From: Petunia secreta | Taxonomy: Eukaryota > Streptophyta > Magnoliopsida > Solanales > Solanaceae | Length of the DNA: 64,000 nt | Reading direction: 5' to 3' | Assembly: GCA_029990175.1 (NCBI GenBank) | Contig: JARKIP010000048.1 | Location: 27,242,001-27,306,000, forward strand | Shown here: piece after piece, positions 46,017-56,749 of the stretch | Layout of the letters: every line of letters begins with the position of its first letter | Position numbering within the stretch: position 1 is the stretch's first letter | Notes under the pieces: generated by a model | Database searches by the model: none | What the model saw: the letters and a program-made list of their open reading frames with translations, nothing else | Told to the model about the DNA's origin: nothing | Translations under genes and position numbers: made by a program

Positions 46017-47159
46017 TACATTCTCTCTCTTATTTCATTCGTTTGTACTGCTTATTGTCAGCCTAAGTATGTGTTTTTTACTCAATTATTAAGTTGTTTT
46101 ATCACGGTTAAATCCCTGTTCCAAAGCAGTTCTTGCATATAGTTACATAGCTCAAATTTCAACCTTTAACATAAGTTTTCTGCTGTTTGTTTAAAAGGTA
46201 ACATATACAAATGATTAAGCTCATTTCTCTTTATCCAAATTCTATATGTTTAAGCTGTGAGTTAAGGCTTGGCCGTGGTGAAATTTCAGCCTTCTATAGT
46301 CATTAGATTATATAAGTTTAAGAGCATGTCTTGAATTTTAATCAGTATGGTTTGATCAAAGTAAGTGTATGTTTGTGAATTTTATCAATGTTCCTGTTGA
46401 AGCTTTGGAGTGGAAGGCTTTATCCTTAGTTTTATCTGATAAGTTTCTTATCAGTTGTTAAGTTGAAAACTTTTAGTTGATTTAAATTTTGATATTGTGT
46501 TTGGATTAATAAAGTTCAACCTTTAAAAATTTAACAGTAGGATACTTGGATTAGTATGTTATTAATTGGGTTGCATTCTGAAATTTAGTGTAGAAAGATT
46601 GAATCTTTATGCGACCTAATGCATAGCTGCACCCTGTTCATGTCCCTTTTTTTAAAAAGAAGAGCATAAATTCTATTTATGGTTATAGTTCTCTGGTCCA
46701 GTTCCTGGTTGGTGTGGTTGGTTTAGGTTGCTTGAAAGAAATGCAGGAGAGTTGTTTGGGTAGAGTGAGGTCTGTGAGTGAGGCGGAGTTTGAGGTGTCT
46801 GGTTCCTGGTTGATTTGTTGCTGGGTGTAAAAGGGAGTATGGGAGTTGTTTTCTGTTATGTCTTGAAGTAAGGGGTATAGGATGCGATCTAGTTTGAAGT
46901 TGTTGTTTGTATGTTTGAAAGGTCTGAGTTAGTGTTCAGTTTTCTAAGGAGTAGGGGTAGTGGGTAGGTAGTGGAGTAGTGGATAAGTTTGTAAGTTTTT
47001 GGGTGTTTTAATTGTGCCCCACTATTTTTAAAAAGTTCTAATCACACCTCCACTTAACCTTAAACACCCACTTGAGAGAAAAGAAAAGGAAAAATAAATA
47101 AAAGGATCTTTTTTTTTTCATTTCACACTTGAGAGGCCTTTTTGTGTCATTTTCTCCAG

Positions 47160-47300
47160 TCAGTGTGGTGAACATTTACGTGGCAATACAGGCATCCCAC
47201 GCACGCACTTCGTAAAATTTCACAAGTCCGAAAGAACACACCCTCTCCTGTCACTGTTCCGCCAGTCTTCCACCGTCCATCACCTATCTCAGGCAAACAG
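47160..47300 (+). other. candidate 5' UTR exon of GTF2H2
   Basis: A locally GC-richer stretch ends in GGCAAACAG followed by the splice donor GTACGC (47,301) and a pyrimidine-rich intron start. A possible acceptor lies just before the coding exon near 48,246. This would give a leader intron of about 0.95 kb. Inferred from composition and splice signals only. Confidence 0.35.
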
Positions 47301-48266
47301 GTACGCTCTCTTTCTCTCTTCCTCCTCCCCTGGTTTGATGATGAGTAATTTGGCTGGAACTCTGATAATTGGTGGTTGCACGAGGTGGATTCACTCTTAA
47401 ATACCCAAGAGTTGGGTGGTCATGGCTCTGTGACAAGGCTGGCTAGATAGCGCACACAAGCTATTCGCTAAAATGACCCAATGAAAAGGTTAGGCCAAGT
47501 CTGAGTAGCTGGACCACTACCTTAGGGCTTAGGGGTGTGATTTAACTTGGGGCTGTTGTGCACTTATTCCACAATGTCACACAACGAATGACAATGATAT
47601 TGCTGTTTTTGTATGCTCTTTAACTGCTCTTGCTTTATCTCTCATGCTTAATCATCTGTTTCTAAATGTTTTATGAGATAGTTTAATATAAGTGCATCCC
47701 GTTTGCGCGCACTAATTGGTTTTGATGAGTTTGTTGGCCTGAAATGATATGTGCGCACTAGTGAGGCAAGTCTGATTACCTCGTTTACCACCCCTTGTTT
47801 ATCTTGTAAAGTGCAATGAGGACTTTGCACAATTTTAAGTGTGGGTTGGAGGATTCCAATGATGTATAATTATTTCTGGTTTGTCAATTTGGCATTGTTT
47901 TGTTTATTTCGTGCTTTCTAGTTTAGTATAATTATTCAAAAACATAAAAAAAAAATTGAAAACCAGAAAATAACAATGTACTCCTAGTTAGTTTTTTTTT
48001 TTTTTTTTTGCTAATCGGAAAAATGGTGCACACATTAAGGGACAGATCGTGTAAATCTATAACTGAAAGGAAGTGCATAGTTTAGAGGGATAACTGAAGA
48101 AATAATAGCAAAGTGTTGGGTGCAAATAAATAATAGTGCATACAAAAAGGGAGCATAATGCAAAGAGCTCAGAACACCACGTATATTTTGTATATTATTG
48201 TTGAGCTTGTAAAGTTAGTTTCTCAAGTATTTGGCCATCTTATTAAGAGTTGGCATTATATCGAAC

Positions 48267-51200
48267 ATGGAAATGAACAATGAAGAAAAACGATTTAATC
48301 GTGAAGAAGAGGATGATGAGGAGGAAAGTGGGAGAGGTCGAGAAGCATGGGAAAGAACTTATGCAGATGAAAGATCATGGGAGTCTTTGCAAGAGGATGA
48401 ATCCGGACTCCTTCGTCCAATTGACAACAAAACTCTATCTCATGCTCAGTATCGACGACGTCTACGCACTGCAACCGCTGCACGAATTCAGAAGGGCGTG
48501 ATTCGCTACCTCTACATTATCATTGATTTCTCTAGGGTATGTGGAATCCTACAAGGTTGCATGGTAACTGCATAAATTTTCATTAAGAGATTTAAAAATT
48601 TTGTAAGCATCTACAATTTGTCTGTTTGTAAAAGAGTTTTCAGAAAATGTTATAGTTTTCAATTTTCGTGTCGATCTGCTGACCTCCTTTTGATGCAAGC
48701 GAATGTTTGTTTTAAAGGAATACCATATGTCCTTCTAAAGAACCAACATCTCTTCTTTTTACAGTTTTTTTTTAGCTAGGGCTGAATTTTTTGTGATTGT
48801 GACCCGTTTATTCTTATGCTACAGCATATTCAGAAAGCTAAGTATTTTTCTGTTTCTTGTAATGGTTTTGGGAAACCAGTGTTCTCAAGAGTTTTGTCAG
48901 AAAATTACGCTGCTGTATACTATGCCAATGGGTGCTCGTTTTTTATCAGTAATTTAATTAACATTCAACTATTCAAGTGAGTATCCACTTTCAATTTGAT
49001 GTAACCATGGATTCCTGAACATTACATTGCATTGATTTCATTGAACCATATTTGAAATTCTGAGAGGAAATTGTGAATTGAATGTGTAAGACAACTATTG
49101 CCTTTCGAAAATGTCCCTTAATTAAATTGTTCTTATCATGGCATTGCACGTTTCATTGACAAAGGTGCAATAAACAATCATAAACATGTAGCGTGTAAAG
49201 ATCATGCTGACAGTTTTCCTCCTCTCAAGATGTCAGCTTCCATATTTTTAGGGCATTTTCCCTAGGTTTCTTTTTATCCACATTGCTTGAAAGGTTTTTC
49301 TGAGAATTTATTGCATCTACTTGATACTTATCCTACATGATCATCGTTCCCCAACGCTCAAGCAAACTTGGAAAGCTATAGGGAAACTGAAATGCTTTGA
49401 GTACTGGAAGTTGGATGGCGACCTAATGAAAGAGATACTTTTAAGTACTCAGTTTAATTAGTTCTGCAAGACTTTAAAAGCTAGACAGTACTGGACCTTG
49501 ATTTCTTGAATTTGATACAACTTTTCAGTTATTAAAGCTTAATTGAATTTTGACTTTTAAGCAGCTGCAGAAATGGATTATAAACCAAGCCGAATGGTTG
49601 TAGTTGCTAAACAAGTGGAGGCTTTTATAAGAGATTTTTTTTACCAGAATCCCCTGAGTCAGATTGGCTTGGTGATCTTGAAAGATGGAGTAGCTCAATG
49701 CTTAACAGATCTTGGTGGCAGTCCCGAGGGTCATATCAAAGCATTGATGGGTAAATTGGGGTCCTCTGGTGATGCATCCCTTCAGAATGGCTTAGAACTT
49801 GTGCGTGAGCTCCTAAATCAAATCCCATCATATGGTCATCGTGAAGTCCTTATTTTGTATTCAGCTCTTAGCACATGTGATCCGGGGGATATACTGGAAA
49901 CCATCCAAAAATGTAAATCGGCTAAGATAAGGTGCTCAGTAATTGGTCTCTCTGCCGAACTCTATATATGCAAACATCTCTGCCAAGAGACTGGTGGAAT
50001 ATATTATGTTGCGTTGGATGAGGTGAGGAATGGATTATTGAAATCTGAAGTAATGGTAACATGAGAACCGGTGAAATAAAAACAAAAGAATGAAGAAATC
50101 TTTTTTTTTTGAAAATTTAGGAGAGATTTGTTTTTAGTTTCCTACTACGTAAAACTGAGACATTGAATAACGATTAGCAAAATTCGTCATTTGTGGATAT
50201 CGTTGAACTTTTTATAATTTAATTTATGGTTATTGCTTTTTCAGCCTCATTTAAAGGAGTTGGTACTGGAGCATGCCCCGCCCCCTCCAGCGATTGCAGA
50301 GTTTGCTGTTGCAAATTTGATCAAGATGGGATTCCCCCAAAGAGCAGCAGAAGGTGTCATTTCAATTTGCTCATGTCATAAAGAGGCTAAGGTTGGTGGC
50401 GGAGATACTTGTCCGAGATGCAAAGCACGTGTATGTGAGCTGCCTGCTGAATGTTGTATCTGCGGACTGACCCTTGTATCTTCTCCACATTTGGCAAGGT
50501 CATATCACCATCTGTTCCCCATAAGGCCATTTGATGATGTTTTACCCTCACTTCGGAAAGATCTTCACAAGTTGCCAAAGAATTGCTTTGATTGCCAACA
50601 AAGTCTCCTAACTCCTGGTAAGAGCAGTCTTCAAGCTTACTTTCAAGATTGAAACTATCCAGTGTTAAAAGACTCATGCTAAAGCAAAAAACTCGATCTT
50701 CTCTGTTTGGTCTCAAGATTTTCTTGTAAGTAACCATTAAAGTGAATTTGAGATCCAATGACTCAGCAGATCACATGGAATCTGCAAAAAGATTTTTTTG
50801 TGGCAGATATTAGTATCTTGTTCATAGATATGTTGGGATGTTCTATAATTATCAAATGGAGCAGTTTATCGGATTAACCCTGGGGTACATAACCCTGACC
50901 CAAAGCATCTGGTGTTACCGAGGATGTAATGAAGTTACTTTCTTTAAGTTAATAGCTTTGCAGAATGGTAAAAACTATTTGCATAATTGTTTGTCGTCTG
51001 GTATGAGGGGATATGAAGTTTATGTCTGTGTATCTATCCTTTTTACAAATTGATTCCCTTTCATGATGAGCTAGACGGTTACTAAGTGAGAGAAAGCTTC
51101 ATATAGAAACAGAAAAAAGATAGTGTCAGCCATTGTTGTGAAAGGCGAGCGCCTCTCGCCTAAGGCGACGAGGCGAGACGATGGGTTCTCGCCTTTGGAC

Positions 51201-54200
51201 AGTGAGGCGACGTGAGTGTAAAAAGGTGACTGAGGCGCTGAGGCGAGGCGAGAAAAAGGCGTCGCCTTTTTAGTTTTTTTTTTAAAAGGGGCTGCTAACA
51301 CTTTAAAATATAAAAAAAGCCCACAATTAGGGTTTCATAAAACCAAAAAAAGGCTGTCTGAATTCTTTCCTTCTCTCCAAAAGAGGTACTCTTTCCTTCT
51401 CTACTGTTCTTCTTTCTTCTTTCTTTCTTACTTCATTATTTTCCTCTTCTTTTTTCTTCTTTCTCCTCTCTTCTTTTAAGTTTATAGCAGTTTTTTCTTT
51501 TCTTTTTTCTTCTTCCTCTTCTTTCCTGTTTGGCTCACAGTCTTTTTTTAAAAAAAAAAAAGGTAAAAATGGCTTCAGAGGGTGGTGGTAGGGGCAATAT
51601 AATTCTTATAATCTTGGGACTTAAGAAATTGGAGATCTTGAATAGTAGTGGTAGGGACAAAACTGCAAATATGTTTCTATATTGGTAGTGGTAGGGGCAA
51701 TATAATTATTATCTTCTTCAAGATAGTAATTCTTCAATTACTATCTTCTTCAAGATTGTAATTGAAATTATATTGCCCCTACCTATATTGCCCCTACCAC
51801 TACTATCTATTTCTAGTTTTTTAATGGAAATGTTTGCTATTATGCTATTGTATTGAGATTTTGGTTATTTCTATATGCATTATAACATTTTTATTTTTGG
51901 CATTAATTGGCGCCTCACTTTGAAAAGGCGAGTGCCTCGCCTCTCGCCTTGGTGAAATTGACCCTTGTCGCCTTACGTTGTCCAAAACACTGGTGTCAGC
52001 ACTTCTTTGATGATATCAGATCCGTGCAGATTTATAGAGAATGAGAAGTTTGTGGCAAGAAGCATAACCACACAATTTCTAGGTAGGTAGTGTAACTTTA
52101 ATGCTCCAAGAAGGTGTCAAACTATTCCCCAGCAGCGTAATTCTTGGGATGCTCGTATCCTGTCAAGGTCTGAAGAACAATGGCTCTCTAGTTCCAGTTA
52201 TAAACATTGCTAAAATGGCATAACTAAGATCCTAGAGGTGTTGGTTTTTGATTTCCCTTGGAAGCAGTGTACTTGTAGGGTAATTTTACCTGTACGTGAC
52301 AATGTCTTCTTCATGTTAGATTTGGCAACAACTTCACTTCAATCCTACGCAAGTCAGGGTTAGCTGTATGAATCCTCACTGGACATATCTGCTATTTTAA
52401 GCTCATCTTAGTCCAACATTATACAAAAAAATATAAAAAGTACTAGAAGTTCCATTCTCAAAACAATAAAAAAGAAAAAAAGAGTACTAGAAGTTCTCTG
52501 TATCTTCTGCTGGCTTATAAATCTTAGGCATGATTAAAGACTCCTTGAAACCGTAGGACCTAAAGTATACGTACTAACATGACTAAAACTTTATCCCAAC
52601 ATTGTTATTGCTTATATAAATCTTTTCTTTCATTGTGATTCAATCTATGGTCCTAGGGATAGTTGTTATAAGGAACACTTGTACAAAGGATTCAATATTT
52701 TAGGCTAGAAATTCTTCCGAGAGAACCACCCTTTTTATGTGATTATAGGTCCATCCATCTTGTCCACTTTAGTACCTTCGCCGGTGAAAGGTTTCACATC
52801 TACGGACCAATGAATTTGGAGATTGACGGAGGACATGACAAACCGTCCCAAGCAACCTTCTCTCATTACTTCCTAAATATGTGCTATTTGACTTTCTGTC
52901 AAATGTGGTCACTTTTAGTCTTGTCTAATCTTATATGATCGAAAATACATCTTCTCTAATGTTGGACTTTGGAGGCCCAACATTCATGCCCTTACAATAT
53001 TGTTGGTCGCGTAACTGTTTTATAGAGCTTGTCTTTCTTTTTGATAGGTATCCTTCTATCACCTACACCCTGGTCACTTCTCCATTTTCAAGCATAATAT
53101 TTGGATTCTCTTTTTTGATGAAGTAATTAGTTTCATTAAAGCATCAAGAAGATGCAAAAAGATACAAAAAAGAGGACTTCTAAAAGTTATCAGCTCCTGT
53201 ACATAATCCTATATTGCAAACGAGCTGATAAAGTCCAGAAACATAACAGGGCAATTAACAGTAGACAGATTTTGCCAATTAAATAAAAGTAAAAGACATC
53301 TAGCTTTAAGGAAATGATTAGCAGTTGAAACTCCTTCAAAGCATCTGTGATTTCTTTCTGTCCAAACAACCCAAAATGTGCAAACTGGAATCATGATCCA
53401 GATATTTTTGATGGTATTATCAACTTTCCACTGACTTCAACCATAATATTCTGATTCTACTGTCACTTCATCTGTCACTCCACTCTCCTTGAGTATCAAC
53501 CCTAGATATATGAAATAATTTGCATTTGGGTACTGCAATCCTGTCTAATCTCACCTCCACTCTTGTTAAATTTGAAATCATGAAATGATTTATAGTAAGT
53601 TTTTGTATGTGCATTGCTCCGAAGGATAAAAAAACCATGCACTTATTCCAACGAAGCTTTGGAACTGAGGCAAAAGAAATAGTTTTAGTACTCTGCAAAA
53701 GATATGAGACATTTGGTATCAAGAGCTTATGCCACGTCCAAGATGATTAGTTTTTTGTATTGCTATTCTGTGCTTTTTGCTGTGTGTTTTGTGTTCATGT
53801 AATTGTTCAAGCAATGCTGAAATTGGTCTATGAAGGAGGTAGCCTGTCCAACTATGTGTCTGTATCCAGCCAACTAGTTTATTTTTTTGCTAAATTACAG
53901 ATATCTTCTGTTGATTGGGAAATCATTCAGTAAAATGATCTGTGTTTGGACCAACAACGGCTTGGGATTATAAAACTTGGAACATAAGAAATTTGTCTCT
54001 TCTTAATGCAAACTTAATTTACAGGCTTCTCACTTTTTGCTTGTTCCACTTTTCTCTCTATTTGCTTTGATCGAGGAAATTTGCCAGGTCCACAAGTTGC
54101 TTGCCCAAACTGCAAACAACACTTCTGCCTTGATTGTGATATTTATATACACGAGAGCTTGCACAATTGTCCAGGTTGTGAGAGCTTAAGGAATTCCAAG

Positions 54201-54224
54201 ACCATTAGTGATATGGAAGAATGA
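48267..54224 (+). CDS. GTF2H2: TFIIH core subunit p44/SSL1 (general transcription factor IIH subunit 2)
   Basis: Part of the TFIIH core in RNA polymerase II initiation and nucleotide excision repair, where p44 regulates the XPD helicase (family knowledge). Coding exons: 48,267-48,540, 49,565-50,022, 50,245-50,617 and 54,088-54,224, 1,242 nt or 413 aa. Exon 1 has an acidic start and SWESLQEDESGLLRPIDNKT. Exons 1-2 hold the vWA-like Ssl1 domain (RYLYIIIDFSR, NPLSQIGLVILKDGVA, SYGHREVLILYSALSTCDPG, CSVIGLSAELYICKHLCQ). Exon 3 has EHAPPPPAIAEF, the zinc motif CPRCKARVC and LVSSPHLARSYHHLFPI. Exon 4 has the C-terminal C4C4 RING-like finger (CPNCKQHFCLDCDIYIHE, CPGCES). All cysteines expected by eye are present and no stop interrupts it, so it is probably functional. 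The ATG at 48,273 is an alternative start. Confidence 0.93.
51131..51992. mobile_element. non-autonomous hAT element in GTF2H2 intron 3, perfect 8-bp target duplication
   Basis: 862 bp flanked by identical GTGTCAGC copies (51,123-51,130 and 51,993-52,000). The ends are CATTGTTGTGAAAGGCG and, on the other strand, CAGTGTTTTGGACAACG, i.e. hAT-type CA(G/T)TGTT termini. Both subterminal regions are dense in AGGCGA/TCGCCT. No transposase is present. Confidence 0.85.
51660..51800. repeat. internal inverted repeats of the intronic hAT element
   Basis: GGTAGGGGCAATATAATT on one arm faces AATTATATTGCCCCTACC on the other, with TATCTTCTTCAAGAT copies between them. A strong hairpin would form if transcribed. 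A further GGTAGGGGCAATATAATT copy lies at 51,585-51,605. Confidence 0.8.
53110..53441 (-). mobile_element. 5'-truncated LINE in GTF2H2 intron 3, 17-bp target duplication
   Basis: The minus strand encodes the LINE RT C-terminal motif FWVVWTERNHRCFEG (near 53,340-53,385) and ends, after a 3' UTR containing TTACTTCATC, in an A-run (plus 53,110-53,116 T-run). Flanks CATAATATTTGGATTCT (53,093-53,109) and CATAATATTCTGATTCT (53,442-53,458) match at 15 of 17 positions, a target duplication typical of LINEs. Confidence 0.85.
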
Positions 54225-56749
54225 ATGACAAGGATATATGTGTTTCATGTGTTAAATTCCTCAAACAGAGTAGCAGAACGGTAGAACAAAATGTTCTATT
54301 GGATGTTCTTATCAAGCATCAGAAATTCTGTTTCAGACATGTCCTGAGGAACAGCAAGCTGGCTGCTGCTTCTCTCAAAATACCCTTAACCATGCCTTCT
54401 ATACTAACCTTTATTGGTAGATGTGGACCACTTTTTTTTTGGAACGACTATGGGGAACACATCTAAATATCTTGGAGGTGAAACTTCTACTCAAATTAAA
54501 CCGTCTGAGCAGCAGTATAGGGACTATGGCATGTATCAATGATGCATTTGTTGTTTGCGTTTATAGTTCCATGATGGTCACTGTTGATTGATTTCAAACC
54601 TGAATATTTCATGGCTTCCTGATGTTTAAGACACGATTTGGTTCTTCGTTTGATTTGATATTTCCTCGCTAGTTAGTTATTTTAAAAGTTAAAACTGGTT
54701 TAAACATATAAATCTGTACTGTTGGTGCTTGTTCAGTCATTTGAACTATTAGTTGGTTTCATTATGGTTGGCCTCGCCATTGTAGTGATTAATCAGTGAA
54801 GCGTTCTCATTTGTTTCGTGTATGCCCAGTAGTCTGTGTGAAGTGATATTTGGTCTCAAGTTTGTTAGTTTTGTTGTCTGAGCCAAGTATAAACTGTGAA
54901 GTTAGCTGTTGATCTTTTTATGTCTAATAACTTGGTTTGTGTTCGAGAGTCCTAGAACATGAAAGAGTAGTTGTTGACTTGTTGAACTATTATGCATTTT
55001 CGCATTGGTCTACGTCTGAAGCTCTTAATGTTAGTAATGGTGCAAAGGGAAAACTTGTGAATTCTTTTAAGTTAGTTTTGTTTGGTTTAGTCTAGGATCA
55101 TAATTTTAGTTTAAGTGTGACATGTTAGTTGTTGCTTTGGCAAAGGCTGCATTAAAGGTTGCAAAAGATTTTGTAATGTGGTCGGACATAACATATTAAA
55201 GAACTCTGATAATAATGGGAAAGGAACTCTATCAGAAGCTGGGACTACTCCGTTTGAGAGTGTTCAGCTGGCTCAAGCTGATGAGAGTGAAAGTTGGTGT
55301 AGGTGCAGAAATTATGGGAAGTGAGATAAAGTAGAGTGAAAGCAGTTTATTCAAGGACTCCCTTACAGATTCTGATGATTTGGACCCATCACATGAAGAA
55401 CTGGAACTTCTTCAGACACAATTTTCAGATGTCAAACTGAACCGAGGTCCCGAAGAGCGAGAGGAGCAGAGAGGCTTGCAGCCAATGTTGTCTCTGTGAA
55501 GTCTGGTACAACAAGTCGAAAGAAGTGTGCTTCAGTACAAGATGTTGATTACTTGGATCCAGTGCGTTACTTGAGAGGAACTACTCCTCTACAGGTAGTT
55601 CTAGGATACTGACTGCATCTGAAGAACAGAAGTCATCAAAAGGAATGCAGGTGCTTTAGCTTTTTCGAAGTGTAAGACAACATGACCATGTCATTTAAAA
55701 TATTTCCTCTTTACTTTCCAATACCACAGCTGTACTCTTTCATGTGCCTATTTTACTAAATGCCATCTTAAATGGATTTCAATGCATTTAAGTACTATCT
55801 TCTGTTCATTCTTGTTTTTATCTGCTTTGCTTTCGAGGATAAGTAGAATTTTTGTTGATTAACATGACTTGCCAAATTTGAAAATTATAAAGTCATAACT
55901 CATAGTAACCTTAGAAGCTGGATGTTGGAAGCTCAGTAACCAATGATCATCCCTTGGAAACAAAATCAAATCCAAAATTTTCTACATCTTTTAGCACAAC
56001 GAACCATAAGTTGCTTGGCATTATTGTTGAGTTGCATCTTCCGTCCTCCTTTTTCTTTTTTCTTGTATAATTATTTGATATCCAAAACTTACCGATTCAA
56101 TAAGTTATAGATATTTAAGAATGCATAAGGCTCTTTTGATAAAGAGGGTGTAACTTCAACTAACTGATTAAGAGTGATTTTTTTGGGGATTATTTTACAA
56201 TATTTTCTAAAATTATTATTTACATTCTATTTCTAATAACATAGTAAATTAAATTTCTCCTTTAAAATTAAAAGTAAATGAATAAATAAAGTCACCTTTG
56301 GTAAGAATCTTTACTATGTTATCGAAACGAGACTTATCATAAAATACATTACCTTCTAAATAAGATTTTTCGACACAAATTAGGATTAGTCTAGCCCAAA
56401 TCCGGAACTGAACACTTTGTGGGAACATAAAAAATTAGACAAATAGACAAATTTAGACCACTAAATTAATAATTAAATAACCATTTTTCAAATACACCTG
56501 AAAATGGAAATGTCAACTATCTTTCATTCTTTCGTGCTCCTGTTAAAGATAAATTATTTTTCTAAATAATTTTTTATTACACCCCCATGACCAGCTTATC
56601 CCTTTAGCTAAATGAAGAGTTTACTTCATTTCTACATCCATCTTTATACATATTTCAGGTAGACCCATAAGTAGAGATATGGATTGTATGTTGAGGTAAC
56701 ATGACTTTATTACTGTATGGAAAAAAGGCGAGACACATAGCGTCTGTAT
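54225..56749. other. GTF2H2 3' flank and spacer
   Basis: Contains the presumed 3' UTR. Short plus-strand stretches at 55,140-55,690 look coding-like in pieces (DSDDLDPSHEELELLQTQF; KLNRGPEER) but carry frequent stops and frameshifts. I do not recognise the family; it is probably gene or transposon debris. 55,700-56,749 is AT-rich with nothing recognised. Confidence 0.45.

Larger units (their letters stand above)
45483..47160. other. intergenic/upstream region of GTF2H2, no clear gene
   Basis: Apart from the short repeat-bearing minus-strand frame at 45,789-46,016 I see no supported gene. The sequence 45,483-45,760 is CT-rich and leader-like; 46,700-46,980 is G-rich on the plus strand with no family match. 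Confidence 0.5.
50618..54087 (+). other. GTF2H2 intron 3, 3.5 kb
   Basis: Donor CTG|GTAAGA at 50,617/50,618 and acceptor GCCAG at 54,087; phase 1, restored exactly by the GT at the start of exon 4. It carries a hAT-type element and a LINE fragment. The remaining sequence (50,650-51,120, 52,001-53,090, 53,460-54,080) shows no gene. An early in-frame stop (50,650) follows if the intron is retained. Confidence 0.85.

Noticed and set aside
55140..55690. Unidentified gene downstream of GTF2H2
   Set aside because: Coding-like pieces are interrupted by many stops, splice sites are unclear and no family was recognised, so it is noted only as debris.
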